DNA of 17,575 nt, taken from contig JAHWIK010000010.1 in assembly GCA_019322485.1 (NCBI GenBank), forward strand, positions 1 to 17,575. Reading direction: 5' to 3'. Position 1 is the first letter of the stretch. Each line of letters opens with the position of its first letter. The position numbers and the translations under genes are program-made. Positions 7,123-13,337 of the stretch are shown piece by piece. The DNA comes from Candidatus Woesearchaeota archaeon. Its GTDB lineage: Archaea; Nanobdellota; Nanobdellia; Woesearchaeales; JAHWIC01. The notes under the pieces were generated by a model. That model had not been told where the DNA came from and did no database searches. It saw nothing but the letters and a program-made list of their open reading frames with translations.

Positions 7123-9186
7123 ATGCTAATAAAATCCGTCAAACTAAACAATATTAGGTCTTACACAAACCATAAAATAGAGTTTCCAACAGGTTCTGTT
7201 TTATTATCTGGTGATATTGGAACTGGAAAGTCTTCTGTTTTATTAGCAATTGAGTTTGCTTTGTTTGGCATTAGAAGAGGCCAATTACCTGGCTCTGCAT
7301 TATTAAGGCATGAAAAGAAGCAGGGTGCTGTCGAATTAAAGTTTGAGGTCAATGGCAAAGAAGTTATCATAAACAGAAACCTAAAAAGAGTAAAAGATGA
7401 TGTAAAGCAGGATGCTGGTTATGTAATAGTTGATGGAAGAAAGCTGGATAAAACTCCTGTTGAATTAAAGTCATACATCCTAAATCTTCTTGGCTATCCA
7501 AAGGATTTGCTAAGCAAAAGCCGTGATGTAATATACAGATACACTGTTTACACACCACAGGAACAGATGAAGCAGATTCTATTAGAAGATAGAGAGGTTA
7601 GATTAGACACCCTAAGGAAAGTATTCAACATTGACAAGTACAAAAGAGTAAAGGAAAACACAACAATATTCACGCGTTATCTCAAGGAGAATATAAAGAA
7701 CTTCGAAGGCCAGATATCAAATATAACCGAAAAGAAGAAGCAGCTTAAAGAGTATGAAAAAGAATTAAATGAATCAAAAGATAAGATTGAGGCTTTGAAG
7801 CCTGGATTGAAAGAAGCTGCAGAATCAGTTAAATCAAAGAAAAAGGATGTTTCTAAGATTGAAGGTGAGATTAAGAGATTAAATGAATTAAAGAAAGAGA
7901 TTTCCTCTTCAGAGGTTGATTTAAGGAACAAACTAGAGCAGCACAAGCATAATAAAGCAAAGATTGAGCAGTTTGAAAAACAGATTTCAGCTTTAAAGAA
8001 AGAGGTTGAAGGCAAGGAAACAAGTGATTTGAAGAAAAGCGTTTTGTTGGCTAAGGAAAAGGAAAACTCAATTAATCTGCTGGAAAAAACAATAATCCAG
8101 ATTAATTCCAAGATAAGCGAATTCAAGACCCGCAAGTTGCAGGCTTCTGAAACAAAAGAAAAGATTTCCAAGCTAAACACCTGTCCTTTATGCAGGCAGG
8201 AGGTTACTCAGGAGCATAAACACTCAATTATCAAGAAAGCTGATGAAGATACTTCAACATTTGACAAGGATATTTCAATTCACTCCAAACAGCTGAAAGA
8301 AGCTGAATTTAAGATTAAATCGTTAAAGGATGAATTGAATAAATTAAGAGAGAAGCAGCAGGAGCTTTCTGTGACTGATTTGAAGCTGAAGAACTTGGTT
8401 GAAAAAACAAAATTGATGGAAGAGTTTGCTGTTATGCAGGATACCCTGAAGAAAGAGATTGGAAAGCTGAATATCCAAAGGAAAGACCTTAATGAAAAGC
8501 TTGAGGCTATGAAAAACATTGAAGCTGATTATTCAAAATTAAAAAGTGAGCTGGAAGAAGCTGTTTCTAACGAAAGGAACATTGCAGTTAAATTAGCCTC
8601 ATTTGAAAAAGAGCATGAATCTGTAGATAGGATTTTATCAAACCTGAAAAAAGAGATTGATGAAAAGATAAAAGTCCAGGACAAGCTTTCCAGGCTTTTG
8701 GAATTAAGAAACTGGTTTGACAAATACTTCATTAATCTGGCAGATGTTATGGAAAAGCATGTAATGAGCAGAGTCCATGGCGAGTTTAACCAGTTCTTCA
8801 CAGAATGGTTTAACATCCTTATAGAAGATGAAACACTAAACGTCAGATTAGATGATGAGTTCACGCCAATCATTGAGCAGAACGGCTATGAAACAACAAT
8901 TGCAAATCTATCTGGGGGAGAGAAAACAGCTGTTGCCCTAGCTTACAGATTAGCGTTGAACAAGGTTATTAACGATATAATCCATGAAATCAAAACAAAA
9001 GATATCCTGATGCTTGACGAGCCAACTGACGGCTTCAGCACACAGCAATTAGACAAGGTAAGGGACATACTGCATGAACTCAATATGCAGCAGATTATTA
9101 TTGTTTCTCACGAAAACAAAATAGAAACATTTGTTGACAATGTGATTAATGTACATAAGAATGAGCATATTAGTGGGATTAGTTAA
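7123..9186 (+). CDS. rad50: Rad50-like SMC-family ATPase with zinc-hook motif, 687 aa
   Basis: DNA-repair-type ABC ATPase that, with Mre11, tethers and processes DNA ends. All ABC/SMC motifs are present in order: Walker A GDIGTGKS (residues 30-37), a Q-loop region around VYTPQEQ (near 143), zinc-hook CPLC (Cys354, Cys357) at the apex between two Lys/Glu-rich coiled-coil arms (about 180-345 and 365-545), signature LSGGE (596-600), Walker B ILMLDE (628-633), D-loop PTDG, and H-loop His663. At 687 residues it is shorter than many archaeal Rad50s (about 850-900), mainly through shorter coiled coils. No Mre11, HerA or NurA gene is adjacent. The stop codon directly abuts the stop of the convergent gene. 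SbcC-type naming is possible, but the CPLC hook and archaeal context favour Rad50. Confidence 0.9.
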   Translation: MLIKSVKLNNIRSYTNHKIEFPTGSVLLSGDIGTGKSSVLLAIEFALFGIRRGQLPGSALLRHEKKQGAVELKFEVNGKEVIINRNLKRVKDDVKQDAGYVIVDGRKLDKTPVELKSYILNLLGYPKDLLSKSRDVIYRYTVYTPQEQMKQILLEDREVRLDTLRKVFNIDKYKRVKENTTIFTRYLKENIKNFEGQISNITEKKKQLKEYEKELNESKDKIEALKPGLKEAAESVKSKKKDVSKIEGEIKRLNELKKEISSSEVDLRNKLEQHKHNKAKIEQFEKQISALKKEVEGKETSDLKKSVLLAKEKENSINLLEKTIIQINSKISEFKTRKLQASETKEKISKLNTCPLCRQEVTQEHKHSIIKKADEDTSTFDKDISIHSKQLKEAEFKIKSLKDELNKLREKQQELSVTDLKLKNLVEKTKLMEEFAVMQDTLKKEIGKLNIQRKDLNEKLEAMKNIEADYSKLKSELEEAVSNERNIAVKLASFEKEHESVDRILSNLKKEIDEKIKVQDKLSRLLELRNWFDKYFINLADVMEKHVMSRVHGEFNQFFTEWFNILIEDETLNVRLDDEFTPIIEQNGYETTIANLSGGEKTAVALAYRLALNKVINDIIHEIKTKDILMLDEPTDGFSTQQLDKVRDILHELNMQQIIIVSHENKIETFVDNVINVHKNEHISGIS

Positions 9187-9564
9187 TCACATCAACTCTT
9201 CTTCATCCTTTCTTTGAGGGCCTTTCTTATGCAGAACCAGACACCAATCCATAATAGCACTTTTTGCTTTCTTCATGAGATCAACGCCTTTCCCTGCAGC
9301 ATACTTTATCCCATAGACATCTTTTGTTCTTTCCCTTAACTGGCAGTAGCCTTTTTCCTTGGATTTATCATATTTAAGAACAGCTTCACCCTTTTCTGTC
9401 TCATAGAATTCTTCGGTCTTAGCTTCCTCAGGCTTAGCTTCTTCAGCAGTTTCTTCTTCCACCTTATTCTCTAATTCTTCTTCAACTGGCTCTTCCTTTG
9501 CAACCTGCTGCTCTTCAATCTTCCTGCGCTCCTTTTTTGTCATCTCCTTGTTAAACTTTACCAT
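9187..9564 (-). CDS. Small acidic hypothetical protein, 125 aa
   Basis: Unrecognised cytosolic protein. Residues about 8-60 are a Glu/Lys/Ala-rich, probably disordered or helical tract (EEPVEEELENKVEEETAEEAKPEE). The C-terminal 65 residues look folded (EKGEAVLKYDKSKEKGYCQLRERTKDVYGIKYAAGKGVDLMKKAKSAIMDWCLVLHKKG). The ATG at 9564 is chosen over an in-frame TTG at 9573 because the minus-strand TATA-like TTTAAGTA (9595-9588) is about 27 bases upstream, giving a leaderless message. A palindrome (9580-9594) overlaps that element. Its stop TGA (9189-9187) touches the stop of the Rad50-like gene, so the two transcripts must overlap in their 3' untranslated parts. Confidence 0.7.
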   Translation of the reverse strand: MVKFNKEMTKKERRKIEEQQVAKEEPVEEELENKVEEETAEEAKPEEAKTEEFYETEKGEAVLKYDKSKEKGYCQLRERTKDVYGIKYAAGKGVDLMKKAKSAIMDWCLVLHKKGPQRKDEEELM

Positions 9565-9579
9565 ACAAACCAAAATACA

Positions 9580-9594
9580 TTAAGTACTACTTAA
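9580..9594. promoter_or_regulatory. Candidate operator TTAAGTA-C-TACTTAA
   Basis: Perfect 7-bp inverted repeat around one central base. It overlaps the TATA-like element and lies just upstream of the predicted start of the acidic-protein gene, where a bound dimer would block transcription. Its sequence differs from the TATACA palindrome 40 bases away. Confidence 0.4.
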
Positions 9595-9620
9595 ACTTTT
9601 CTATTGACAAAATAGAAACA

Positions 9621-9630
9621 TTTATATATA
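9621..9630 (+). promoter_or_regulatory. TATA box for the nuclease-like gene
   Basis: TTTATATATA predicts transcription from about 9652, giving a leader of roughly 40 nt before the GTG at 9693. Five bases downstream begins the TATACA palindrome, which therefore covers the region between TATA box and transcription start. Confidence 0.6.
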
Positions 9631-9634
9631 CCAA

Positions 9635-9650
9635 TATACATATATGTATA
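9635..9650. promoter_or_regulatory. Candidate operator, perfect palindrome TATACATATATGTATA
   Basis: A perfect 16-bp palindrome (TATACA-TATA-TGTATA) placed between the TATA box and predicted transcription start of the nuclease-like gene. The same half-sites with the same 4-bp spacer recur at 11854-11869 near another predicted transcription start, which supports a shared DNA-binding regulator. Confidence 0.5.
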
Positions 9651-9692
9651 CTAGATAGACGAGAACTATTTTAGAGGTTTATACCCTAAAAG

Positions 9693-10019
9693 GTGTCATC
9701 TATTAGAAAACTAATAAAACACGATAAATACCTAGAGTATTTATACGGCAAGCTCACTCCTAAATATGACGTTCTGCTAAAAAAAGTCCCGCTCTACTCA
9801 AAAAGAAGAAGATTAGTTGGAGAGATAGATTTGATGGGAATAAACCAGGGGGCAGTTGACATCTATGAGGTCAAGTGCAGCCACAGGGTAACAAAAGCCA
9901 AACATCAATTAAATAAAATAAAAAGATTAATATCAAAGAAACAAAACCTAAGGCATCTTTTCTTTTACTGCGGTGAATCAGACAGATTATTAAACTGCAA
10001 AACCTTAAGCAGCCTGTAA
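9693..10019 (+). CDS. Small PD-(D/E)XK nuclease-like protein, 108 aa
   Basis: Resembles the restriction-endonuclease-like fold: Glu44 and Asp46 in LVGEIDLMG, then Glu59-Val-Lys61 in DIYEVKCS 12 residues later, then Gln72 in KHQLNKIKRL. This E-D-ExK-Q pattern is seen in Holliday-junction resolvase-like and YraN-like nucleases, which bind a metal through the Asp/Glu and cut DNA. The protein is basic overall. The exact substrate cannot be inferred. The start is GTG at 9693, because a stop codon lies two codons upstream. AGAGGT at 9673-9678 is a distant SD and GGTG overlaps the start itself. It overlaps the 3' end of the convergent HEAT-like gene by 15 bp. A palindrome at its promoter suggests repression. 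Confidence 0.72.
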   Translation: MSSIRKLIKHDKYLEYLYGKLTPKYDVLLKKVPLYSKRRRLVGEIDLMGINQGAVDIYEVKCSHRVTKAKHQLNKIKRLISKKQNLRHLFFYCGESDRLLNCKTLSSL

Positions 10020-10712
10020 TCTCTTTATTGCAAACTGAATCCTTCTATAAGGCCTGGATATCATTAGGTAATTAGTGGGGTAGATAGCAAGTCTTGAGCC
10101 CTCGCTCCCAACAACTTCCTTTGTTTCCCTGGCTAGCTCTGCCAAGTCCTTTTCCGGTGTCTTTCCCCTAACCGCAAATACACGCCTTATATATGTTAAG
10201 TTAAGCTCTTTTCCCAGCCTTCTTTTTGCTTTTGGAAAAGTAACCTTGCAGGAATATTGTATAAGTTGTTCCTCACTCTTGTTGCAATATTTCAAAACAG
10301 GACCCTCTGATACAGGCTCTCCTACAACATATTCAGCAAGAAGTGACCTTAGATACTTAAGCGCCTTTCCTTTAGCCTTCCCCTTGATATGCCCTAAGGT
10401 CTTTATAGCAGTTAACTGCCTTCTGTAAGTTCCGTTCTCAACAACATCAACCAACCAATCAACAGCTGCACCTAGATGTTCATATGCGCTTTCCCTACAG
10501 TCACTCTCAAAAGCACTAAGAGCCCTTGCAGCAGCTATCCTTGCTTTAAAACCATAATAACGAGGCCTGACTCCGCCCCAGTACTTGCCTCCCTGAAGCA
10601 TTCTGGCTAGGGGCTTAATTGCTCCATAAATCCCTGTTTTAGCTAAGTCCATAGCTACCCTTCTTCTTTGCCTGGGAGAACATGTCTTTAACCTTTCTTC
10701 TAAATCAGCCAT
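10005..10712 (-). CDS. HEAT-repeat-like protein, 235 aa
   Basis: The N-terminal 130 residues consist of paired amphipathic helices resembling HEAT repeats: RRRVAMDLAKTGIYGAIKPLARML, then FKARIAAARALSAFE, then RRQLTAIKTLGHIKGKAKGKALKYLRSLL. Such proteins are helical scaffolds for protein or nucleic-acid binding. The C-terminal 100 residues (from about VGEPVSEGPVLKYC) look like a separate alpha/beta domain with a basic end (YRRIQFAIKRLQ), which I cannot assign. The ATG at 10712 is 27 bases downstream of the minus-strand TATA box TTTATAAG (10743-10736), so the mRNA is probably leaderless. Its last 15 bases overlap the convergent nuclease-like gene. Confidence 0.72.
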   Translation of the reverse strand: MADLEERLKTCSPRQRRRVAMDLAKTGIYGAIKPLARMLQGGKYWGGVRPRYYGFKARIAAARALSAFESDCRESAYEHLGAAVDWLVDVVENGTYRRQLTAIKTLGHIKGKAKGKALKYLRSLLAEYVVGEPVSEGPVLKYCNKSEEQLIQYSCKVTFPKAKRRLGKELNLTYIRRVFAVRGKTPEKDLAELARETKEVVGSEGSRLAIYPTNYLMISRPYRRIQFAIKRLQAA

Positions 10713-10735
10713 CCTGCTGCTGTAATAGTGAATAT

Positions 10736-10743
10736 CTTATAAA
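10736..10743 (-). promoter_or_regulatory. TATA box for the HEAT-like gene
   Basis: TTTATAAG on the minus strand, centre about 27 bases before the ATG at 10712. It shows that this gene is transcribed independently of the orphan gene ending at 10799. Confidence 0.6.
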
Positions 10744-10798
10744 TCTTTCTACAAATTACCCACTATAGAATGATGAAAAAGAAATAGTTTATCTCTGT

Positions 10799-11755
10799 TT
10801 AAGCAGCTCGTTGAGCCTTAGAAACCTTCCAATGTGCGCTAAAGACACGCACTGCATCATACTTTTTCTTAGGCATAAAGCCATTGCCTATTACATAGTC
10901 TATTACTTCTTTGCGTTCTGCAGGAGAAGGTCCAGGCTGTGCTGGGTCAAAATTAAAGCGAATATGGCTGTACCCATCTGCAGTTAGATAGAAATGATCA
11001 CCTTCTGGCTTTAGAACATGCTCACCAACTGAAGCAACAACAGCTCTGAAATCAGCAGCTATCCTGGGGCTTACCTCATCCATCAACCTACTAATCTCTT
11101 GTTCATATTCTTTTACAACTTGTTCACACCTAACTTCAGGGGATATACCCTTTGGTTCAAAGCGCTCAGATTTCATGCAAGAATTTTTATTGCCTCCATC
11201 TTCTACCTCCTGGTAAGACTGTTCCGGACTTATATCATAAACATGAAGGTTAAGCACTGGTTCAGCGTATGGCTTATTTTTATCTCTAGTCCTTTGTAAT
11301 GCAGCAAGGTAAACCTTATTTCCAGGTCTGAACTCACCTAGAATACTAATCACACATACCCTATTTGTCTCTAAACCGCATTCATAATATTTTGGAACTT
11401 TAACAACCAGATAAGGAGCATTAATAGTTTCATCAGTTGATTTTGTCGCCAAAATAGCTGCCTGGCCAGAATCAGGATGCATACATCTTGGTTTTAAGTC
11501 AAGTAATTCCTCTATCTTATCTGCACCAAACTTGCCTATGTCATGATAACTAAGAAACTCTTCTAAAACAGGTCTGGCGCTTCCTTCTTCTCCAAGCTTA
11601 AGCTGGGGGTCCATTAAGATGTCTGTTAAACTAGATTTAGATTGTTTATCTGTAGAAGGTTCTGTAGCTGAACGAGCTACATGCAAACTTACATAAGAAG
11701 AAGTAGAAGAAACAGCAGAAACTTCAGGTTTTTCAACTGTAGTTGTTTGTGTCAA
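10799..11755 (-). CDS. Hypothetical protein, 318 aa, TTG start
   Basis: Unrecognised cytosolic protein. The first 45 residues are Ser/Thr-rich and probably disordered. A mixed alpha/beta body follows, including LEEFLSYHDIGKFGADKIEELLDLKP (about 64-89), strand-rich APYLVVKVPKYYECG and NRVCVISILGEFRPGNKVYLAAL, a long helix (VVKEYEQEISRLMDEVSPRIAADFRAVVASVG) and a strand HFYLTADGYSHIRFNF before a basic end. No catalytic motif stands out. Translation most likely begins at TTG (11755): an in-frame TGA lies just upstream, and GAGG (11763-11760) is spaced 4 nt from it. The leader is about 120 nt if the TATA box at 11904-11897 is used, unusually long for this window, and it contains an SD-covering hairpin and a palindromic candidate operator. 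Confidence 0.68.
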   Translation of the reverse strand: MTQTTTVEKPEVSAVSSTSSYVSLHVARSATEPSTDKQSKSSLTDILMDPQLKLGEEGSARPVLEEFLSYHDIGKFGADKIEELLDLKPRCMHPDSGQAAILATKSTDETINAPYLVVKVPKYYECGLETNRVCVISILGEFRPGNKVYLAALQRTRDKNKPYAEPVLNLHVYDISPEQSYQEVEDGGNKNSCMKSERFEPKGISPEVRCEQVVKEYEQEISRLMDEVSPRIAADFRAVVASVGEHVLKPEGDHFYLTADGYSHIRFNFDPAQPGPSPAERKEVIDYVIGNGFMPKKKYDAVRVFSAHWKVSKAQRAA

Positions 11756-11756
11756 C

Positions 11757-11783
11757 TTGCCTCAACCAAAAGGTTGGTGGCAA
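11757..11783 (-). promoter_or_regulatory. Leader hairpin covering the ribosome binding site of the 318-aa gene
   Basis: In the minus-strand RNA, UUGCC (11783-11779) pairs with GGCAA (11761-11757), and CAACC (11776-11772) pairs with GGUUG (11767-11763), closing a UUUU loop. Only a 2x1 internal loop interrupts the ten base pairs. The GAGG SD (11763-11760) is inside the 3' arm and the hairpin ends one base before the UUG start. This is a plausible translational control element. Confidence 0.5.
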
Positions 11784-11853
11784 AGTAAAATCAAAGCCTC
11801 AATTACATTTTAATTAATTATTTATTTACCTCCTAATAAAATCCTAATGTTAG

Positions 11854-11869
11854 TATACATTTTTGTATA
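11854..11869. promoter_or_regulatory. Candidate operator TATACATTTTTGTATA
   Basis: Perfect half-sites TATACA and TGTATA around a 4-bp spacer, identical in half-site and spacing to the palindrome at 9635-9650. It lies about 6-21 bases downstream of the transcription start predicted from the minus-strand TATA box at 11904-11897. Confidence 0.5.
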
Positions 11870-11896
11870 TTAATATACCATTCATGTAACTTCTAG

Positions 11897-11904
11897 TATA
11901 TAAA
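11897..11904 (-). promoter_or_regulatory. TATA box for the 318-aa gene
   Basis: TTTATATA on the minus strand, predicting transcription from about 11875. No better TATA element is seen closer to the TTG start. A T-rich stretch just after the stop of the upstream CBS-HPF gene (minus strand, 11938-11933) may terminate that gene's transcript before this promoter. Confidence 0.5.
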
Positions 11905-11938
11905 CTTTTCGTTTCTAAAATAACAAATCAAGAAAAAG

Positions 11939-13120
11939 CTACTTGATCCTGCTTGGATACATCCCTTTCTTTGGTGTCCTATGTATCTGCTTGCCAAGCC
12001 TTTTTTCTACCTGCCTCTCAAGCTCCTTAAGTGATTTGTTTAAGGCCTGCTGTACACCCCACCCTTTTTCTCCGGAATGGAACCTGCCCTTGTCTGTTGT
12101 AAAGTTAACCTTGCAGTAGAACTGCCTCTGCTTCCTTGTCTTCTCCCTTTGCAGCTGTATATATACATACAGATGGCCCTCATTGAACTTTGGATCATAC
12201 TGATTTACAAATGCCTGCAAATCATTTGAAACAGCATCCTTGTCCATTGAGTCCAAAGCACCAAGCTCACCAGCAACCTGTATAAAGAACTTCTGCACAG
12301 GCGGCTTAACCAAAGAAGCTATTGACTCAAGCAAATCCTTTTTTGTAACAATCCCTTCAAGCCTTCCTTTATTGTCAACAGCAACAACTGCAGTTATATC
12401 ATGCCTGAGCATCTTCTTTACAATAGCCTTTACCTTCTCCCTCATAGAGCAGGTAATAACAGCAGTTGACATTATTCCCTTAACAGGGAACCTGAGATAT
12501 TTTTCCTTGTTCCCAATCATGTCTCCCCTGCCTTCCTTGGCTACTGGCTTTAGGAAATTAACAGCTATGTTATGCATAGTTATGATTCCAAGAAGCTTTC
12601 CTTTCTCAACAATAGGTGCTCTTGAGATATTCTTTTCCCTGAAAAGGTTCAATGCCTTAGCAACAGTATCCTGGGGAAAAAGAATATAAGGCTCTCTTGT
12701 CACATACTTCTCAATAGTCTCTGCGCCAAAGTTGGTTCTCACAACCTTATTCAGGATATCTACATCCCTTACTATACCAACAACCTTGTTTCTTTCCAGA
12801 ACAGGAAGGTGCTTTAACTCATTCTCAATCATCAGCCTTGTTGCTTCAGTAACAGCAAGAGCAGGAGCTATAGCAGGAGCCCTTATCATTAATTTGCCTA
12901 TTACCCCGCTTATCTTAGCATTGGGCTCAAGATTTGAGCGTACAATATCACGCTCAGTAACAACCCCTTTGTACCTTTTCTTATTATCAAGAACAACAAG
13001 AGCATAAGGCTTTGGCTTTAGTGAACTAAACTTCCCAAGAGCCCTTGAAACAGCATCAGCCTCATCTATTGTGCTGAACTCATTAGAAACAATATCCGAA
13101 ACAGCAATAGCCTTAACCAT
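11939..13120 (-). CDS. Four-CBS-domain protein fused to HPF/RaiA-like ribosome-binding domain, 393 aa
   Basis: Two Bateman modules: CBS1 (about 6-65), CBS2 (68-127), CBS3 (138-190) and CBS4 (210-268), each with the hGhVTxxD-type end (KGVVTERDIV, VVGIVRDVDIL, LLGIITMHNI, LEGIVTKKDLL). CBS pairs usually sense adenine nucleotides. Residues about 276-377 match the beta-alpha-beta-beta-beta-alpha pattern of ribosome hibernation factors: FFIQVAGEL, a helix, HLYVYIQLQ, FYCKVNFTTDKGRFHSGEKGWGVQQALNKSLKELERQVEKR. The product probably inhibits or protects ribosomes according to energy state; that role is inferred. The SD GAGGTGAT (13131-13124) selects the ATG at 13120 over an in-frame TTG at 13123. The TATA box on the minus strand (13163-13154) overlaps the stop of the upstream 51-aa gene. 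Confidence 0.85.
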   Translation of the reverse strand: MVKAIAVSDIVSNEFSTIDEADAVSRALGKFSSLKPKPYALVVLDNKKRYKGVVTERDIVRSNLEPNAKISGVIGKLMIRAPAIAPALAVTEATRLMIENELKHLPVLERNKVVGIVRDVDILNKVVRTNFGAETIEKYVTREPYILFPQDTVAKALNLFREKNISRAPIVEKGKLLGIITMHNIAVNFLKPVAKEGRGDMIGNKEKYLRFPVKGIMSTAVITCSMREKVKAIVKKMLRHDITAVVAVDNKGRLEGIVTKKDLLESIASLVKPPVQKFFIQVAGELGALDSMDKDAVSNDLQAFVNQYDPKFNEGHLYVYIQLQREKTRKQRQFYCKVNFTTDKGRFHSGEKGWGVQQALNKSLKELERQVEKRLGKQIHRTPKKGMYPSRIK

Positions 13121-13123
13121 CAA

Positions 13124-13163
13124 ATCACCTCAGGTTAAATTATTATAAACTTGATTTATAAAT
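13124..13163 (-). promoter_or_regulatory. Promoter and SD of the CBS-HPF gene
   Basis: ATTTATAAAT (13163-13154) followed about 27 bases later by the SD GAGGTGAT (13131-13124). The leader is therefore only about a dozen nucleotides, the same arrangement as for apt. Confidence 0.6.
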
Positions 13164-13311
13164 CTTTGTTTTTCTTTTTCTTTATCTGCTTTATGTCTTC
13201 TTCCTTGACGTATTTTTCATGCACCGGGATGTCGCTCTCGTCTATTTCAACGCCTTCCTCAGCCTTCTTTTTGATTTTCTTTCTTAATTTTTCTATTTCT
13301 TCTTTAATCAT
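13156..13311 (-). CDS. Small charged protein, 51 aa
   Basis: A complete short reading frame begins MIKEEIEKLRKKIKKKAEEG and continues VEIDESDIPVHEKYVKEEDI to a Lys-rich end. Composition is extreme: mostly Lys, Glu, Asp and Ile, with two predicted helices around an IDESDIPVHEKYV turn. It has no membrane segment. The frame is free of stops, the composition resembles archaeal basic/acidic small proteins, and the opposite strand gives a low-complexity Phe/Ser peptide, so the minus strand is the credible coding one. There is no SD. Two TATA-like elements lie upstream, TTTAAAAA (13335-13328) and ATTTAATG (13344-13337); the second is about 30 bases before the ATG and overlaps the outer stem of the cloverleaf element. 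Function unknown; it may be cotranscribed with the CBS-HPF gene downstream. Confidence 0.6.
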   Translation of the reverse strand: MIKEEIEKLRKKIKKKAEEGVEIDESDIPVHEKYVKEEDIKQIKKKKNKDL

Positions 13312-13337
13312 TTTATTTTCACTATCATTTTTAAATC

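Noticed and set aside
7677..8180. 167-aa minus-strand frame opposite the Rad50-like coiled coil
   Set aside because: Ser/Phe/Leu-rich translation is the expected mirror of a Lys/Glu-rich coiled coil, and there is no promoter or SD.
12156..12167. Palindrome TGTATATATACA as another operator copy
   Set aside because: It lies inside the CBS-HPF coding sequence, encodes part of a conserved-looking LYVYIQL strand, and has the half-sites in the opposite order to the promoter palindromes.
13121..13123. TTG at 13123 as the start of the CBS-HPF gene
   Set aside because: It touches the SD with no spacing, whereas the following ATG at 13120 has normal spacing.
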